Notes: generated by a model from the letters alone, not told the origin. Counted from the first letter of the stretch, positions 30,714-40,765 are shown. The stretch is 64,000 nucleotides of DNA from Halomonas sp. Y3 (GCF_024137965.1 NZ_CP099975.1:3782001-3846000); one strand, 5' to 3'. Program-made: numbers and translations.

Positions 30714-32279
30714 ATGACAAGTACGATGACAAGCACAAGAACAGCGATTCGCACTCAGCAGAACACCATCGGCGCCGCCCTAAACCGCAGCGCCCGCAAG
30801 CACGGCGGCAAGCTGGCCCTGGCCTTCAACGACCGCCGCTGGCGCTACGGCGAGCTGAACCTGGCCGTGAACCGGGTGGCCAACGCCCTGCTCGACGCCG
30901 GCCTCGCCCCCGGTGACCGCCTGGCGGTCTACGGCAAGAACTCCGACGCCTACGTCATCGCCTGGCTGGCGGCGACCCGGGCTGGCCTGGTGCACGTACC
31001 GGTGAACTACGCCCTCACCGCCGAGGAGCTCGGCTATATCCTCGAGCAGTCCGGCGCCGCCGGCCTGCTCAGCGACCTCAGCCTGGCCGAGAACGTCGCC
31101 GCCGCCACCGAGGGTATGTCGCTGCCTCTCACCGGCACCTTGCATGCCGGGGGCAATAGCGGCTTCGATGTGCTGGCCATGGCCACCGGCGCGGGCAGCG
31201 CCGCCGAGCCGGAGGTGGCCGTAGAGGGAGCAAGCCTCGCCCAGCTGCTCTACACCTCCGGCACCACCGCCGCCCCCAAGGCGGCGATGATGACCCACCA
31301 GGCGCTGCTCGCCGAGTACATGGCCTGCATGGTGGAGCTCGACATCAAGGGCGACGAACCGATGCTGGCCGCCCTGCCGCTCTACCACTCCGCTCAGATG
31401 CACGTCTTCCTGATGCCGGCGCTGCTGCTGGGCGCGCCGATCCACCTGCGCGAGGCGCCGCTGCCCGACGACTGTCTGGCCCAGATCAGCCGCCAGGGCA
31501 TCGTCTCCTTCTTCGCCCCGCCCACGGTGTGGATCAGCCTGCTGCGCCACCCCGACTTCGAACGCTCCGACCTGAGCCGCCTGAAGAAGGCCTACTACGG
31601 CGCCTCCATCATGCCGGTACCGGTGCTGGAGGAGCTGCGCCAGCGCGTTCCCGGGGTGGGGCTCTACAACTGCTACGGCCAGAGCGAGATCGCCCCCCTG
31701 GCCACGGTGCTGCGCCCGGAGGAGCACGACGAACGCCCGGCCTCGGCGGGGCGCCCCATCCTTACCGTGGAGACCCGCATCGTCGACGCCGAGATGAACG
31801 ACGTGGCCCCGGGGGAGCACGGCGAGATCGTCCACCGCTCGCCCCAGCTGCTCACCGGCTACTGGGACAAGCCGGAGATGACCGAGGAGGCCTTCCTCGG
31901 CGGCTGGTTCCACTCCGGCGACGTGGGCTACTTCGACGAGGCGGGCTACCTCTACGTCGTCGATCGCATCAAGGACGTCATCAACACCGGCGGTGTGGTG
32001 GTGGCCAGCCGCGAGGTGGAGGAGGGGCTCTTCCAGCACCCCGCCGTCTCCGAGGTGGCGGTGATCGGCCTGCCCGACGAGAAGTGGATCGAGGCGATCA
32101 CCGCCGTGGTGGTGCTCAAGGAGGGCGAGACGGCCAGCGAGGAGGCGCTGATCGCCCATGCCAAGGGCGTCATGGCGCCCTACAAGGTGCCCAAGCGGGT
32201 GCTCTTCGTCGACGCCCTGCCCAAGAGCACCGCCGGCAAGATTCTCAAGCGACACCTGCGCAAGGAGCTGAACGCGTGA
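30714..32279 (+). CDS. acyl-CoA synthetase (AMP-dependent)
   Basis: A 521-residue ANL-superfamily ligase: P-loop 'LLYTSGTTAAPKAAMMTH', A5-type motif 'YNCYGQSEIAPL', 'YFDEAGYLYVVDRIKDVI' and the C-terminal catalytic Lys in 'PKSTAGKILKRHLRKEL'. It activates a carboxylic acid to its CoA ester. The start at 30714 has GAGGTA upstream; a second in-frame ATG at 30726 is possible. It overlaps the dehydrogenase gene by GTGA. Confidence 0.9.
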   Translation: MTSTMTSTRTAIRTQQNTIGAALNRSARKHGGKLALAFNDRRWRYGELNLAVNRVANALLDAGLAPGDRLAVYGKNSDAYVIAWLAATRAGLVHVPVNYALTAEELGYILEQSGAAGLLSDLSLAENVAAATEGMSLPLTGTLHAGGNSGFDVLAMATGAGSAAEPEVAVEGASLAQLLYTSGTTAAPKAAMMTHQALLAEYMACMVELDIKGDEPMLAALPLYHSAQMHVFLMPALLLGAPIHLREAPLPDDCLAQISRQGIVSFFAPPTVWISLLRHPDFERSDLSRLKKAYYGASIMPVPVLEELRQRVPGVGLYNCYGQSEIAPLATVLRPEEHDERPASAGRPILTVETRIVDAEMNDVAPGEHGEIVHRSPQLLTGYWDKPEMTEEAFLGGWFHSGDVGYFDEAGYLYVVDRIKDVINTGGVVVASREVEEGLFQHPAVSEVAVIGLPDEKWIEAITAVVVLKEGETASEEALIAHAKGVMAPYKVPKRVLFVDALPKSTAGKILKRHLRKELNA

Positions 32280-33430
32280 CCCAGGATATTCACCAGGATG
32301 AGCTGACCCCGCTGTTCCACGACATGATCTGCCGCTTCCTGGAGCAGGAGGTGGCCCCCCACTACGAGGCCTGGGAGGCGGCCGGCGAGATGCCGCGGGC
32401 CATGTGGCAGCGTATGGGCGACGCTGGGCTGCTGGGCATCGACATGCCCGAGACCATGGGCGGTGCCGGCGCCGATTTCGCCATCACCCAGCTCGCCGTG
32501 GAGGAGATCTCCCGGCAGGGCTTCGGCGGCCTGGCCAGCGCCTACAACATCCACGCCAACATCGTCATGCCCTACCTGCTGCATATCGCCACCCCGGAAC
32601 AGCAGCAGCGCTGGCTGCCGGCCATGGCCCGCGGCGAGGTGATCGGCGCCATCGCCATGACCGAGCCCGGTGCCGGCAGCGACCTGGCCGCCATGAAGAC
32701 CCGCGCCCGGCGCACCGAAGGCGGCTGGCGCCTGGACGGCAGCAAGCTCTTCATCACCAACGGCCAGGTGGCCGACCTGGTGATCGTCTGCGCCAAGACC
32801 GATCCGGAGGCGGGCGCCAAGGGGGTGTCGCTCTTCCTGGTCGACACCGCCCTGCCCGGCTTCTCCCGGGGCCAGCCGATCAAGAAGATCGGCCAGCACG
32901 CCAGCGACACCGCCGAGCTCTTCTTCGACGGCATGGAGCTCCCCGCCGACGCCCTGCTCGGCGAGGAGGGCCAGGGATTCGCCTACCTGATGCAGGAGCT
33001 GCCCCGGGAGCGCCTCGGCGTCGGCGCCCAGGCCCTGGGCGCCATGGAGGGGGCCCTGGCGCTGACCCTGGAGTACGTCAAGGAGCGGCGCGCCTTCGGC
33101 CAGCGGGTGGGCGACTTCCAGAACACCCGCTTCACCCTGGCCGAGGTGCAGGCCGACATCGAGCTCGGCCGCGCCTATCTCGAGAAGTGCATGGCGCAGT
33201 ACCGCCGGGGGGCCATGGGCCCCACCGAGGCCGCCATTCTCAAGCTGCGTCTCACCGAGATGCAGTGCGCCACCGCCGATACCTGCCTGCAGCTCTTCGG
33301 CGGCTACGGCTACACCCGCGAGTACCCCATCTCGCGCTTCTATCTGGATGCCCGGGTACAGACCATCTACGCCGGCACCTCGGAAATCATGAAGGAAGTC
33401 GTTGCCCGCTCCCTGCTGGGCAAGGCCTGA
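32276..33430 (+). CDS. acyl-CoA dehydrogenase
   Basis: A 384-residue FAD enzyme with the family segments 'AIAMTEPGAGSDLAAMKT', 'FITNGQVADLVIVCAKT' and 'QLFGGYGYTREYPISRFYL', then 'QTIYAGTSEIMKEVVAR'. It introduces the trans-2 double bond in the acyl-CoA. The GTG start at 32276 overlaps the stop of the ligase gene, giving translational coupling. Confidence 0.93.
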   Translation: MTQDIHQDELTPLFHDMICRFLEQEVAPHYEAWEAAGEMPRAMWQRMGDAGLLGIDMPETMGGAGADFAITQLAVEEISRQGFGGLASAYNIHANIVMPYLLHIATPEQQQRWLPAMARGEVIGAIAMTEPGAGSDLAAMKTRARRTEGGWRLDGSKLFITNGQVADLVIVCAKTDPEAGAKGVSLFLVDTALPGFSRGQPIKKIGQHASDTAELFFDGMELPADALLGEEGQGFAYLMQELPRERLGVGAQALGAMEGALALTLEYVKERRAFGQRVGDFQNTRFTLAEVQADIELGRAYLEKCMAQYRRGAMGPTEAAILKLRLTEMQCATADTCLQLFGGYGYTREYPISRFYLDARVQTIYAGTSEIMKEVVARSLLGKA

Positions 33431-33446
33431 ACCAGGAGAGAACCCC

Positions 33447-34634
33447 ATGCGTCTGGATTCCGTTGTCATTCTGGGCGGTGCCCGCACCGCCATCGGCGGC
33501 TTCGGCGGCAGCCTCTCAGGCCTTGCGCCCCAGGAGCTCGGCACCGTCACCGCCCGGGAGGCGCTGGCCCGCTCGGGCGTCGAGGCGGCGGCCATCGACC
33601 ATGCCGTCTACGGCCATATCATCACCACCGGCCCCGAGGACGCCTACCTGGCGCGGCATATCGCCCGGGAGAGCGGCGTGCCCGACGAGGCCGGCGCCTT
33701 CAACGTCAACCGGCTGTGCGGCTCCGGGGTGCAGGCCCTGCTCTCCGCCGCCCAGCAGATCGCCCTGGGCGACAGCCGTCTGGCCCTCGCCGGCGGCGCC
33801 GAGTCCATGAGCCGCGGCGCCTACCTGCTGCCGCCCCAGGCGCGCAGCGGCCTGCGCATGGGTCACGCCTCGGTCACCGACCTGACCCTGGGGATCCTCA
33901 GCGACCCCTTCGGCAGCGGCCACATGGGCTGCACCGCCGAGAACATCGCCAGCCGCCACGGCCTGACCCGGGAGGCGGTGGACCGCTTCGCCCTGGAGAG
34001 CCACCGGAAGGCGGCCCGGGCCATCGCCGAGGGGCGCTTCGAGGAGCAGATCGTCCCGGTCACCGTGCGCGACGGCCGCCAGGAGCGCGTCTTCGCCCAG
34101 GACGAGCACGTGCGCGAGGGCGTCACTCTGGAGGACCTGGCCCGGCTTCGGCCCGCCTTCCAGAAGGAGGGCGTGGTTACCGCCGGCAACGCCTCGGGCC
34201 TCAACGACGGCGCGGCGAGCCTGGTGCTGGCCCACGCCGACGAGGCCGAGCGGCGCGGCCTCTCGCCCCGCGCACGCTTCCTGGTGGGCACTACCGCCGG
34301 GGTCGAGCCCCGCCTGATGGGCCTGGGGCCGATCCCCGCCGTGCGCCGCTGCCTGGAGCAGGCCGGCCTCGCTATGGCCGATATCGACGTCATCGAGTCC
34401 AACGAGGCCTTCGCCGCCCAGGCCATGGCGGTGGCCGACGAGCTCGGCTTTCCCGCCGAGCGGCTCAACCCCAACGGCGGCGCCGTGGGCCTGGGCCATC
34501 CGGTCGGCGCCACCGGTGCCATCCTGGTCATCAAGGCCCTGGCCGAGCTTGAGCGCATCGGGGGCCGCTACGGCCTGATCACCCTCTGCATCGGCGGCGG
34601 CCAGGGCATCGCCCTGCTGATCGAGCGCTGCTGA
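33447..34634 (+). CDS. acetyl-CoA C-acyltransferase (thiolase)
   Basis: A 395-residue thiolase. The nucleophile Cys is in 'NRLCGSGVQALLSA', the His in 'GGAVGLGHPVGATGA', and 'ESNEAFAAQAMAV' precedes it. The second Cys motif is 'LCIGGGQGIALLI', with Gln where GGGMG is common. It cleaves 3-ketoacyl-CoA or condenses acetyl-CoA. No hydratase or hydroxyacyl-CoA dehydrogenase is present in the cluster, so the middle steps must come from elsewhere. Confidence 0.92.
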   Translation: MRLDSVVILGGARTAIGGFGGSLSGLAPQELGTVTAREALARSGVEAAAIDHAVYGHIITTGPEDAYLARHIARESGVPDEAGAFNVNRLCGSGVQALLSAAQQIALGDSRLALAGGAESMSRGAYLLPPQARSGLRMGHASVTDLTLGILSDPFGSGHMGCTAENIASRHGLTREAVDRFALESHRKAARAIAEGRFEEQIVPVTVRDGRQERVFAQDEHVREGVTLEDLARLRPAFQKEGVVTAGNASGLNDGAASLVLAHADEAERRGLSPRARFLVGTTAGVEPRLMGLGPIPAVRRCLEQAGLAMADIDVIESNEAFAAQAMAVADELGFPAERLNPNGGAVGLGHPVGATGAILVIKALAELERIGGRYGLITLCIGGGQGIALLIERC

Positions 34635-34667
34635 CGTAACCCCGGACAACCACGAGGAGACACGCCG

Positions 34668-36320
34668 ATGACCACCGTTCACCCCAGGATCCTGCCGCCC
34701 ACCCCCTCGGCCACCAACCCGCCGCTGCTGATCGGCGAGCTGCTGGAGAGCGGCGTGCGCATGGCCGGCGACAACCAGATCATCTACCGCGACCTCGGCC
34801 GCCACGACTACCGCCGCTTCCGCGAACGGGTGCATCAGCTCGCCCACCTGCTCACCGCTCAAGGTATCCGCGCCGGCGACGTGGTGGCGGTGCTCGACTG
34901 GGACAGCCACCGCTACCTGGAGGCCTTCTTCGCCATCCCCATGCTGGGGGCCATCCTGCACACCGTGAACGTGCGCCTCTCGCCGGAGCAGATCCACTAC
35001 ACCATGGAGCACGCCGAGGACGACTTCGTGCTCGTGCATCGCGACTTCGTCCCCCTGCTGGAGGGGCTCCACGAGCGGCTGCCGCGCATCCGCGGCTACC
35101 TGCTCTGCCAGGAGGAGGAAGCCCCTCTCGAGACCACCCTGCCCCTGGTGGGCGAGTACGAGGCGCGGCTGGCCGAGCAGCCCCGCCACTACGACTTCCC
35201 CACCTTCGACGAGAACGCGGTGGCCACGCTCTTCTACACCACCGGCACCACCGGCAACCCCAAGGGGGTCTACTTCACCCACCGCCAGCTGGTGCTGCAC
35301 ACCCTGGGCGAGGCCAGCACCTTCCAGGCACCGGGCTTCGAGCTGCTCGACCGCGACAAGGTCTACATGCCGATCACCCCGATGTTCCACGTCCACGCCT
35401 GGGGCGTGCCCTACACCGCCACCCTGCTCGGCGCCACCCAAGTCTACCCCGGGCGCTACGAGCCGGAGATGCTGATCAAGCTGCTGGTCAGCGAGAAGGT
35501 GGACTTCTCCCACTGCGTGCCGACGCTGCTCGGCATGGTGGTGAACGCCGAGCCGGTCGCCTCGGGCAAGGTCGACCTCTCCGGCTGGAAGCTGCTGATC
35601 GGCGGCAGCCCCCTGACCCCGGCGCTGGCCCGGCGCGCCCATGAGCTCGGCATCGACACCCGCAGCGCCTACGGCATGTCGGAGACCTGCCCGCTGCTCA
35701 CCGCCGACATCCTGCCCCGGGATATCGCCGAGGCCGACTTCGAGACCCAGCTGCCGTGGCGCTGCAAGGCGGGCGTGCCGGTGCCCCTGGTACACCTGCA
35801 GGTGGTGGACGAGGCCGGTACGCCGCTGCCCCAGGACGGCGAGAGCGTGGGTGAGGTACGGGTCCGCGCCCCCTGGCTGACCCAGGCCTACTACAAGGAG
35901 ACCACCCGCAGCGAGGAGCTATGGCGGGACGGCTGGCTGCATACCGGCGACGTGGCCACCCTCGACGAGCGCGGCTTCCTCGAGATCCGCGACCGCATCA
36001 AGGACGTGATCAAGACCGGCGGCGAGTGGGTCTCCTCCCTGGAGCTGGAGAACCTGATCGGCCAGTGCCCGGGCGTGGCCGAAGTGGCAGTGATCGGCGT
36101 GCCCGACGAACAGTGGGGCGAGCGTCCCGCCGCCCTGGTGGTACCCCGGGACCTCAACGCCCCGCCGACCGGTGACGAGGTGCTGGCCTTCCTGAAACGG
36201 TTCGTCAGCGAGGGGCGCATCAACCGCTGGGCGCTGCCCTCCTCCATCCGCTTCGTCGACGAGATCCCCAAGACCAGCGTCGGCAAGCTGGACAAGAAGC
36301 GCATCCGTCAGGAGGCGTGA
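34668..36320 (+). CDS. long/medium-chain acyl-CoA ligase
   Basis: A 550-residue ANL ligase: 'LFYTTGTTGNPKGVYFTHRQ', 'SAYGMSETCPLL', 'GWLHTGDVATLDERGFLEIR' and catalytic Lys in 'PKTSVGKLDKKRIRQ'. It is similar to AlkK-type fatty-acid ligases. It is the last gene of the acyl-CoA cluster and its 3' end overlaps the convergent AraC-type gene by 13 bases. Confidence 0.9.
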   Translation: MTTVHPRILPPTPSATNPPLLIGELLESGVRMAGDNQIIYRDLGRHDYRRFRERVHQLAHLLTAQGIRAGDVVAVLDWDSHRYLEAFFAIPMLGAILHTVNVRLSPEQIHYTMEHAEDDFVLVHRDFVPLLEGLHERLPRIRGYLLCQEEEAPLETTLPLVGEYEARLAEQPRHYDFPTFDENAVATLFYTTGTTGNPKGVYFTHRQLVLHTLGEASTFQAPGFELLDRDKVYMPITPMFHVHAWGVPYTATLLGATQVYPGRYEPEMLIKLLVSEKVDFSHCVPTLLGMVVNAEPVASGKVDLSGWKLLIGGSPLTPALARRAHELGIDTRSAYGMSETCPLLTADILPRDIAEADFETQLPWRCKAGVPVPLVHLQVVDEAGTPLPQDGESVGEVRVRAPWLTQAYYKETTRSEELWRDGWLHTGDVATLDERGFLEIRDRIKDVIKTGGEWVSSLELENLIGQCPGVAEVAVIGVPDEQWGERPAALVVPRDLNAPPTGDEVLAFLKRFVSEGRINRWALPSSIRFVDEIPKTSVGKLDKKRIRQEA

Positions 36321-37345
36321 AGGGCGCGCCTCGGGCGCTCCAGGGGCTCCGCCAGCGCCCGCCGGTAGGCTGCGGGCGTATCGCCCGTCCAGCCCCGGAA
36401 AGCGCGGCTGAAGCAGGCCTGGTCCTGGAACCCCAGGGCTTCGGCCAGGGCGGTCAGGGGCTGTTCGCTGCGCATCAGCGCCTGGATGGCAAAGTCCCGG
36501 CGGCACTCGTCCTTGACCGCCTGGAAGCGGGTACCCTCTGCGGCGAGGTGCCGGGAGAGGGTACGCACCGACATATGCAGCGCCTCGGCCACCTCCGCCA
36601 CGCTGGCCGAGTAGGCGCCGTGGCGGGTGAGGTGCTCGCGCACCCGGTGGGCGAGCAGGCGCTCCTCGAAGGAGACATAGAACCAGTCCGCCGGGGCCCG
36701 CTGCAGGAAGGCCCCCAGGTGCTGCTTGGTCTGGCGGATCGGCTCGTCGAGCACCGCCCGGTCGAAGTAGATGGCGGTCTGGGGGCAGTCGAAGAGCACC
36801 CGGCCGGGGTAGAAGTAGCGGTAGTCGGCGCTATGGGCGGGCTCAGGGTAGGCGCACTCCATCAGCAGCGGCGGAATCTTGCGGGCGATCATCCAGGAGG
36901 CGATGCCGTGGAGCAGCTTGAGCATCAGCTCATGGACCAGGATGCGGCTGCCGGCCGGAGGCCGGTGCTCCACCAGGCCGATGCGCACCCGCGCATCGCC
37001 GTGGCTGACCTCGTAGCCGAAGTCGTCCAGCAGGATGCGAAAGAAGAGCCGATAGCGGTGCAGGGCCACCTTAAGGGTCGGCGCCTCCAGCAGGCTAAGG
37101 CAGAGCAGCTTGAGGGTGCCGCCGCGCAGGGGGCGGGAGAAGAAGCCCGGCGTCTCGTCGTCGCACTCGTTGACCAGCAGGCGGTAGAGGGTCGCGAACT
37201 GCTCCACGGTGACTCGCCCATGGGGAGCGTCGAGCCAGCCCGGCGAGATGCCGGCGCGGCGCAGCAGGCTGGCGCGCTCGCGGTGCAGCTGGGGCACCCC
37301 GCGAAACAGCTCGCCGACGAAGTGTCTCGACACCGTAACGGTCAC
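36308..37345 (-). CDS. AraC-family regulator with arabinose-binding-like N-domain
   Basis: A 345-residue protein. The N-terminal 200 residues fit the OruR/ArgR-type sensor domain. The C-terminal part has two helix-turn-helix units: 'ASVAEVAEALHMSVRTLSRHL' and 'PLTALAEALGFQDQACFSRAF', the latter running into 'RGWTGDTPAAYRR'. It is convergent with the acyl-CoA cluster and probably controls it (inference). It is divergent from the ABC ATPase gene. Confidence 0.88.
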   Translation of the reverse strand: MTVTVSRHFVGELFRGVPQLHRERASLLRRAGISPGWLDAPHGRVTVEQFATLYRLLVNECDDETPGFFSRPLRGGTLKLLCLSLLEAPTLKVALHRYRLFFRILLDDFGYEVSHGDARVRIGLVEHRPPAGSRILVHELMLKLLHGIASWMIARKIPPLLMECAYPEPAHSADYRYFYPGRVLFDCPQTAIYFDRAVLDEPIRQTKQHLGAFLQRAPADWFYVSFEERLLAHRVREHLTRHGAYSASVAEVAEALHMSVRTLSRHLAAEGTRFQAVKDECRRDFAIQALMRSEQPLTALAEALGFQDQACFSRAFRGWTGDTPAAYRRALAEPLERPRRALHAS

Positions 37346-37531
37346 GCTTCCCTCCCCTCTTCAGGCCGCCCTTCAAGCCGTTCGCCCTTCCAGCCCTCGG
37401 TTATACCCGATCGCGGCAGCGCCGACACTCCTCCCTCCGTCGCCTGGGGCTGCCGGGCGTTCTGTGCCAACATGCTCCCTGGTTCGCCTCACGTCATGCC
37501 AGCGCCCCGTGCCCACACTAGGGAGACCGCC

Positions 37532-38275
37532 ATGCTCGAGCTTCGCCAGGTTCACAAGGCCTATGCCACGCCCCAGGGGCCGCTGAGCGTGCTGGCCGGA
37601 GTCGACCTGACCCTGGCCCCCGGCGAGAGCCTGGCGCTGATGGGCGAGTCGGGCAGCGGCAAGTCGACCCTGCTGCACCTGGCCGCCGGCCTCGACCTGG
37701 CCGACGCCGGCGAGGTGCGCCTGGGCGACCACGACCTCGCCACCCTGGCCGAGCCCGCCCGGGCGCGGCTGCGCCGAGAGGCGGTGGGGCTGATCTTCCA
37801 GCAGTTTCACCTGGTCCCCAGCCTCACGGTGCTCGACAACCTTCGCCTCCAGGCGCGGCTGGCCGGCGTGGAGGACCCCGCCTGGTCGAAGCAGCTGCTA
37901 CAGCGCCTGGGCCTGGACGGCCTGGAGCGCCGCTACCCGGAGCAGCTCTCCGGCGGCCAGCAGCAGCGCCTGGCCATCGGCCGCGCCCTGGCCCCGCGCC
38001 CGGCGCTGCTGCTGGCCGACGAGCCCACCGGCAACCTCGACGAGGCCACCGCCGGCGAGGTGCTCGCCCTGCTGCTCGAGCTGGTCGCCCAGGCCGGCTG
38101 CGCCCTGCTGATGGTGACCCACAGCCCCCAGGTGGCCGCTCCCCTGGACCGCTGCCTGCGCCTCACCCACGGCCGGCTGTGCTCAGCTTCCGGGCAGGCC
38201 GAGGATGGCGGTGGCGATACCGAAGTAGATCAGTACCCCGGAGGCATCGGCGATAGAGGTGACCAGCGGCGCTGA
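37532..38275 (+). CDS. ABC transporter ATPase, LolD/YbbA-like, with altered C-terminus
   Basis: An ABC ATPase: Walker A 'LMGESGSGKSTLLHLAAGL', 'FQQFHLVPSLTVLDNL', signature 'QLSGGQQQRLAIGRALA', Walker B 'LLLADEPTGNLDEATA', H-loop 'LLMVTHSPQVAAPL'. It belongs to the MacB/LolD class that pairs with FtsX-type permeases. The normal end is near residue 215 ('LRLTHGRL'). After that the frame runs about 30 residues through the antisense of an mgtE fragment, so the true 3' end was lost. The partner permease lies at 58968, across the island. GGGAG precedes the start. Confidence 0.87.
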   Translation: MLELRQVHKAYATPQGPLSVLAGVDLTLAPGESLALMGESGSGKSTLLHLAAGLDLADAGEVRLGDHDLATLAEPARARLRREAVGLIFQQFHLVPSLTVLDNLRLQARLAGVEDPAWSKQLLQRLGLDGLERRYPEQLSGGQQQRLAIGRALAPRPALLLADEPTGNLDEATAGEVLALLLELVAQAGCALLMVTHSPQVAAPLDRCLRLTHGRLCSASGQAEDGGGDTEVDQYPGGIGDRGDQRR

Positions 38276-39095
38276 CGCGGTGGCAGGGTCCAAGCCGAAC
38301 TTGTTGAGGATGAACGGCAGGATCATGCCGATCAGGCTGCCTACGATCACGATGATCACCATGCTCAGCGCCACGACCGTGGCAATTTCCACGTTGGCAC
38401 GGAAAACGCCCACCACGGAGACGGCCAGCGCCATGGTCAGGCCCAGGCCGATGGCCACCATGACCTCCCCGCCCGAGCAGCTTGGCCCAGTCGCGGCTGC
38501 GCACGTCGCCGGTGGCCATACCGCGCACCATCAGGGTGGCCGCCTGGGAGCCGGCGTTACCGCCGGAGTCGACCAGCAGGGGCAGGAAGAAAACCAGGGC
38601 GATATAGGCCTCGATGGTCTCCTCGAAGTAGGCGATGCCAGCTCCGGAGAAGATGTTGACGAAGACCAGCAGCACCAGCCACCCCACACGCTTGCGGTAG
38701 AGCTCCTGAAGGCTGGTGGTACGGAGGCTGCCTTCGATCTTCCCCACCGAGACACCCTTGTGCATATCCTCGGTGGCCTCTTCCTCGGCCACGTTCATGG
38801 CGTCGTCATAGGTCACGATGCCTACCAGGCGACTGTTCCCATCCAGCACCGGCACCGCGAGCATGTCGTAGCGGGAAATCAAGCGGGCCACTTCCTCCTG
38901 GGCGGCATCGGTCGTGGTGTTGATCACCTCCTTGATCATGATGTCGTCGACGAGCTTTTCTGCGCCTGCCACCATCAGCTGGCGCAGCGAGAGCGTGCCC
39001 GCAAGCCGCCCATCACCATCCACGATATAGAGCTGATAGACGGTCTCGGCATCCGGTGCGGTCTGGCGGACGTGCTTCAACACCTGGGAAACTGT
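38183..39095 (-). pseudogene. mgtE: mgtE fragment, 5'-truncated and frameshifted
   Basis: The visible part starts at the CBS region ('SQVLKHVRQTAPDAETVYQL') and goes on through 'PLLVDSGGNAGSQAATLMVRG', the Mg-channel signature, then 'DWAKLLGR'. The N-domain of about 130 residues is missing upstream of about 39095. One extra base in the run of four C (38467-38470; G on the coding strand) shifts the frame, and the remaining helices continue in another frame to a stop at 38183. A functional MgtE magnesium transporter is not possible from this copy. Confidence 0.85.
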
Positions 39096-39210
39096 TAATA
39101 CTAATACAGAGAAGGGAAAGTAGGGAGAACGAGATTTTGTCCCAACTTCACCAGCGCTGAAAGTCGCAGGTCAGCTGCAAGTGTCGAAACAGGGTCACGA
39201 AAACTTCCCA

Positions 39211-40080
39211 TCAGCCACTTATCTTCATGCTCAACCATTGGCAAAAGGCTGCTATTTCAGAAATCTTTTCCGCATCGCTCCTGTAATAGAAAGAGGTGGC
39301 CCTGCCCGAATCCACAAAGCCAAAGGGTGCTATCAGCTTTCCTTCATTAATTGCCCTATCTACAAGGAAGCGGGGGGTAATAGCCAGCCCGAGCTTGGCT
39401 TTTGCCGATTCAATGCAAAGCGTCAAACTCTCTAAGGTCATTCCCACGGAGCCATCCAGGCTGACACCGGAGATTCCAGCCCACTCCTGCCATGCTTTTC
39501 CGTGAGAGCTAGCATGTAGAAGATATTGGCCTTTAAGCGAACCCTCTTTGTTATAATACTGTGGAGCGCAAACTGGACCAATATAATTATCAATCAAGTG
39601 CCTGGAAGTAATGCTCGACAGATTGTTAATACCTTCATCAGCGATCATCAAGTCGAATCGTCCTTTGAAGAGAGAATAGATGTCATTTTCGGCACTTACA
39701 ACCACATCAATTTTCTCAGACCCCCTATTGAACTCGGATAGCAGCGGAATTACCCAATATATCAAAAAACTGGATGCGCACCCCAGGTGAATAACTTTTT
39801 TTCCCTGAGCGTCACGTATTCCTGCACACGCCTCCTCAAGAACCTGAAAAGAGTAAGAGCAAGCCTCCTTGAGCCTCTTTCCATTAGCAGTTAACTGAAT
39901 TCCACTGTTTGATCGAATAAAGACCTTAGCACCCAACCAGTCTTCTACTAAGCCTATCTGATATATAATAGCAGCATGCGTCATATTCATGCTTCGAGAC
40001 GCTTGGGTGAAGCTTTGATATTCAGAGGCAGCCTCAAAACATGACAGAGCCTTTAGTGACGGCAATTTTCTCATTCTCAA
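39211..40080 (-). CDS. LysR-family regulator of the AT-rich cluster
   Basis: A 289-residue LysR regulator (GcvA-like). The N-terminal helix-turn-helix is 'SFTQASRSMNMTHAAIIYQI', followed by 'VFIRSNSGIQLTANGKRL'; the effector domain follows. Codon use is AT-rich, unlike the flanking genes and like the five genes it faces. It is divergent from the LOG gene, with a 17-bp palindrome between them, and most likely controls that operon. Confidence 0.88.
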   Translation of the reverse strand: MRMRKLPSLKALSCFEAASEYQSFTQASRSMNMTHAAIIYQIGLVEDWLGAKVFIRSNSGIQLTANGKRLKEACSYSFQVLEEACAGIRDAQGKKVIHLGCASSFLIYWVIPLLSEFNRGSEKIDVVVSAENDIYSLFKGRFDLMIADEGINNLSSITSRHLIDNYIGPVCAPQYYNKEGSLKGQYLLHASSHGKAWQEWAGISGVSLDGSVGMTLESLTLCIESAKAKLGLAITPRFLVDRAINEGKLIAPFGFVDSGRATSFYYRSDAEKISEIAAFCQWLSMKISG

Positions 40081-40111
40081 AAACCTATTAACAGCGGCTG
40101 TAAAAAAAACC

Positions 40112-40128
40112 TGCTATACATTATAGCA
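40112..40128. promoter_or_regulatory. palindromic operator between LysR gene and LOG operon
   Basis: TGCTATACATTATAGCA is a perfect 7-3-7 inverted repeat and contains the T-N11-A form typical of LysR sites. It lies midway in the 82-base divergent promoter region, so it can serve both directions. Confidence 0.6.
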
Positions 40129-40162
40129 ACAGGGGGGTATAGTTCCAAAAAAAGGTGGCGTT

Positions 40163-40765
40163 ATGATAGAAGATGCTCTTGTTGAATTAGACAGCATAAA
40201 AAGCTATGAACGTTCAAGTGAGTTTCATGTTGCTATTTTTGGCAGCGCAAGAATAGAAAAGGACTCAATTTACTACAGACAAGCCGCCGACCTTTCTTAC
40301 TCACTTGCTGTAAGAGGCTGCCAGCTTGTTTCAGGAGGTGGCCCAGGAATAATGCTAGCGGTTTCAGAGGGGTCTGTAAAGGCAAAGAAGCTCTCAATAG
40401 GTCTAAACATATCCCTTCCATTTGAGCCACCTGATTACTCTATGCAAGGAAAGAGTTTCGTATTTAAGAACTTTTTCACAAGGAAGCTTGCATTTACAAG
40501 CTATTCCGACGCATTTATATGCATGCCTGGAGGAATGGGCACACTGGATGAGCTCTTCGAAGTTCTGACTCTTATGCAGACTGGAAAGATGGATAGGAAG
40601 CCGGTTGTGCTATTTGGCAACGAGTTCTGGAGCCCTCTAATAAAATGGCTTCAAGACGCTCTTGATCGGCACAAAACTATCGCCAATGACGATCTGGACC
40701 AGCTATTTTTAACGGATGATTGCCAAGAGGCCGTCATGTATCTAATGAAAAGCATCACAAAGTAA
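40163..40765 (+). CDS. LOG-family protein (nucleoside 5'-monophosphate phosphoribohydrolase-like)
   Basis: A 200-residue protein with the LOG motifs: '[12 protein letters not shown]', '[16 protein letters not shown]' and the active-site '[17 protein letters not shown]'. LOG enzymes remove the base from nucleoside monophosphates, for example in cytokinin activation. It is the first gene of the AT-rich operon, with AAAGGTGG as ribosome site. In this context it may release a base or ribose phosphate as a building block (inference). Confidence 0.87.
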   Translation: MIEDALVELDSIKSYERSSEFHVAIFGSARIEKDSIYYRQAADLSYSLAVRGCQLVSGGGPGIMLAVSEGSVKAKKLSIGLNISLPFEPPDYSMQGKSFVFKNFFTRKLAFTSYSDAFICMPGGMGTLDELFEVLTLMQTGKMDRKPVVLFGNEFWSPLIKWLQDALDRHKTIANDDLDQLFLTDDCQEAVMYLMKSITK

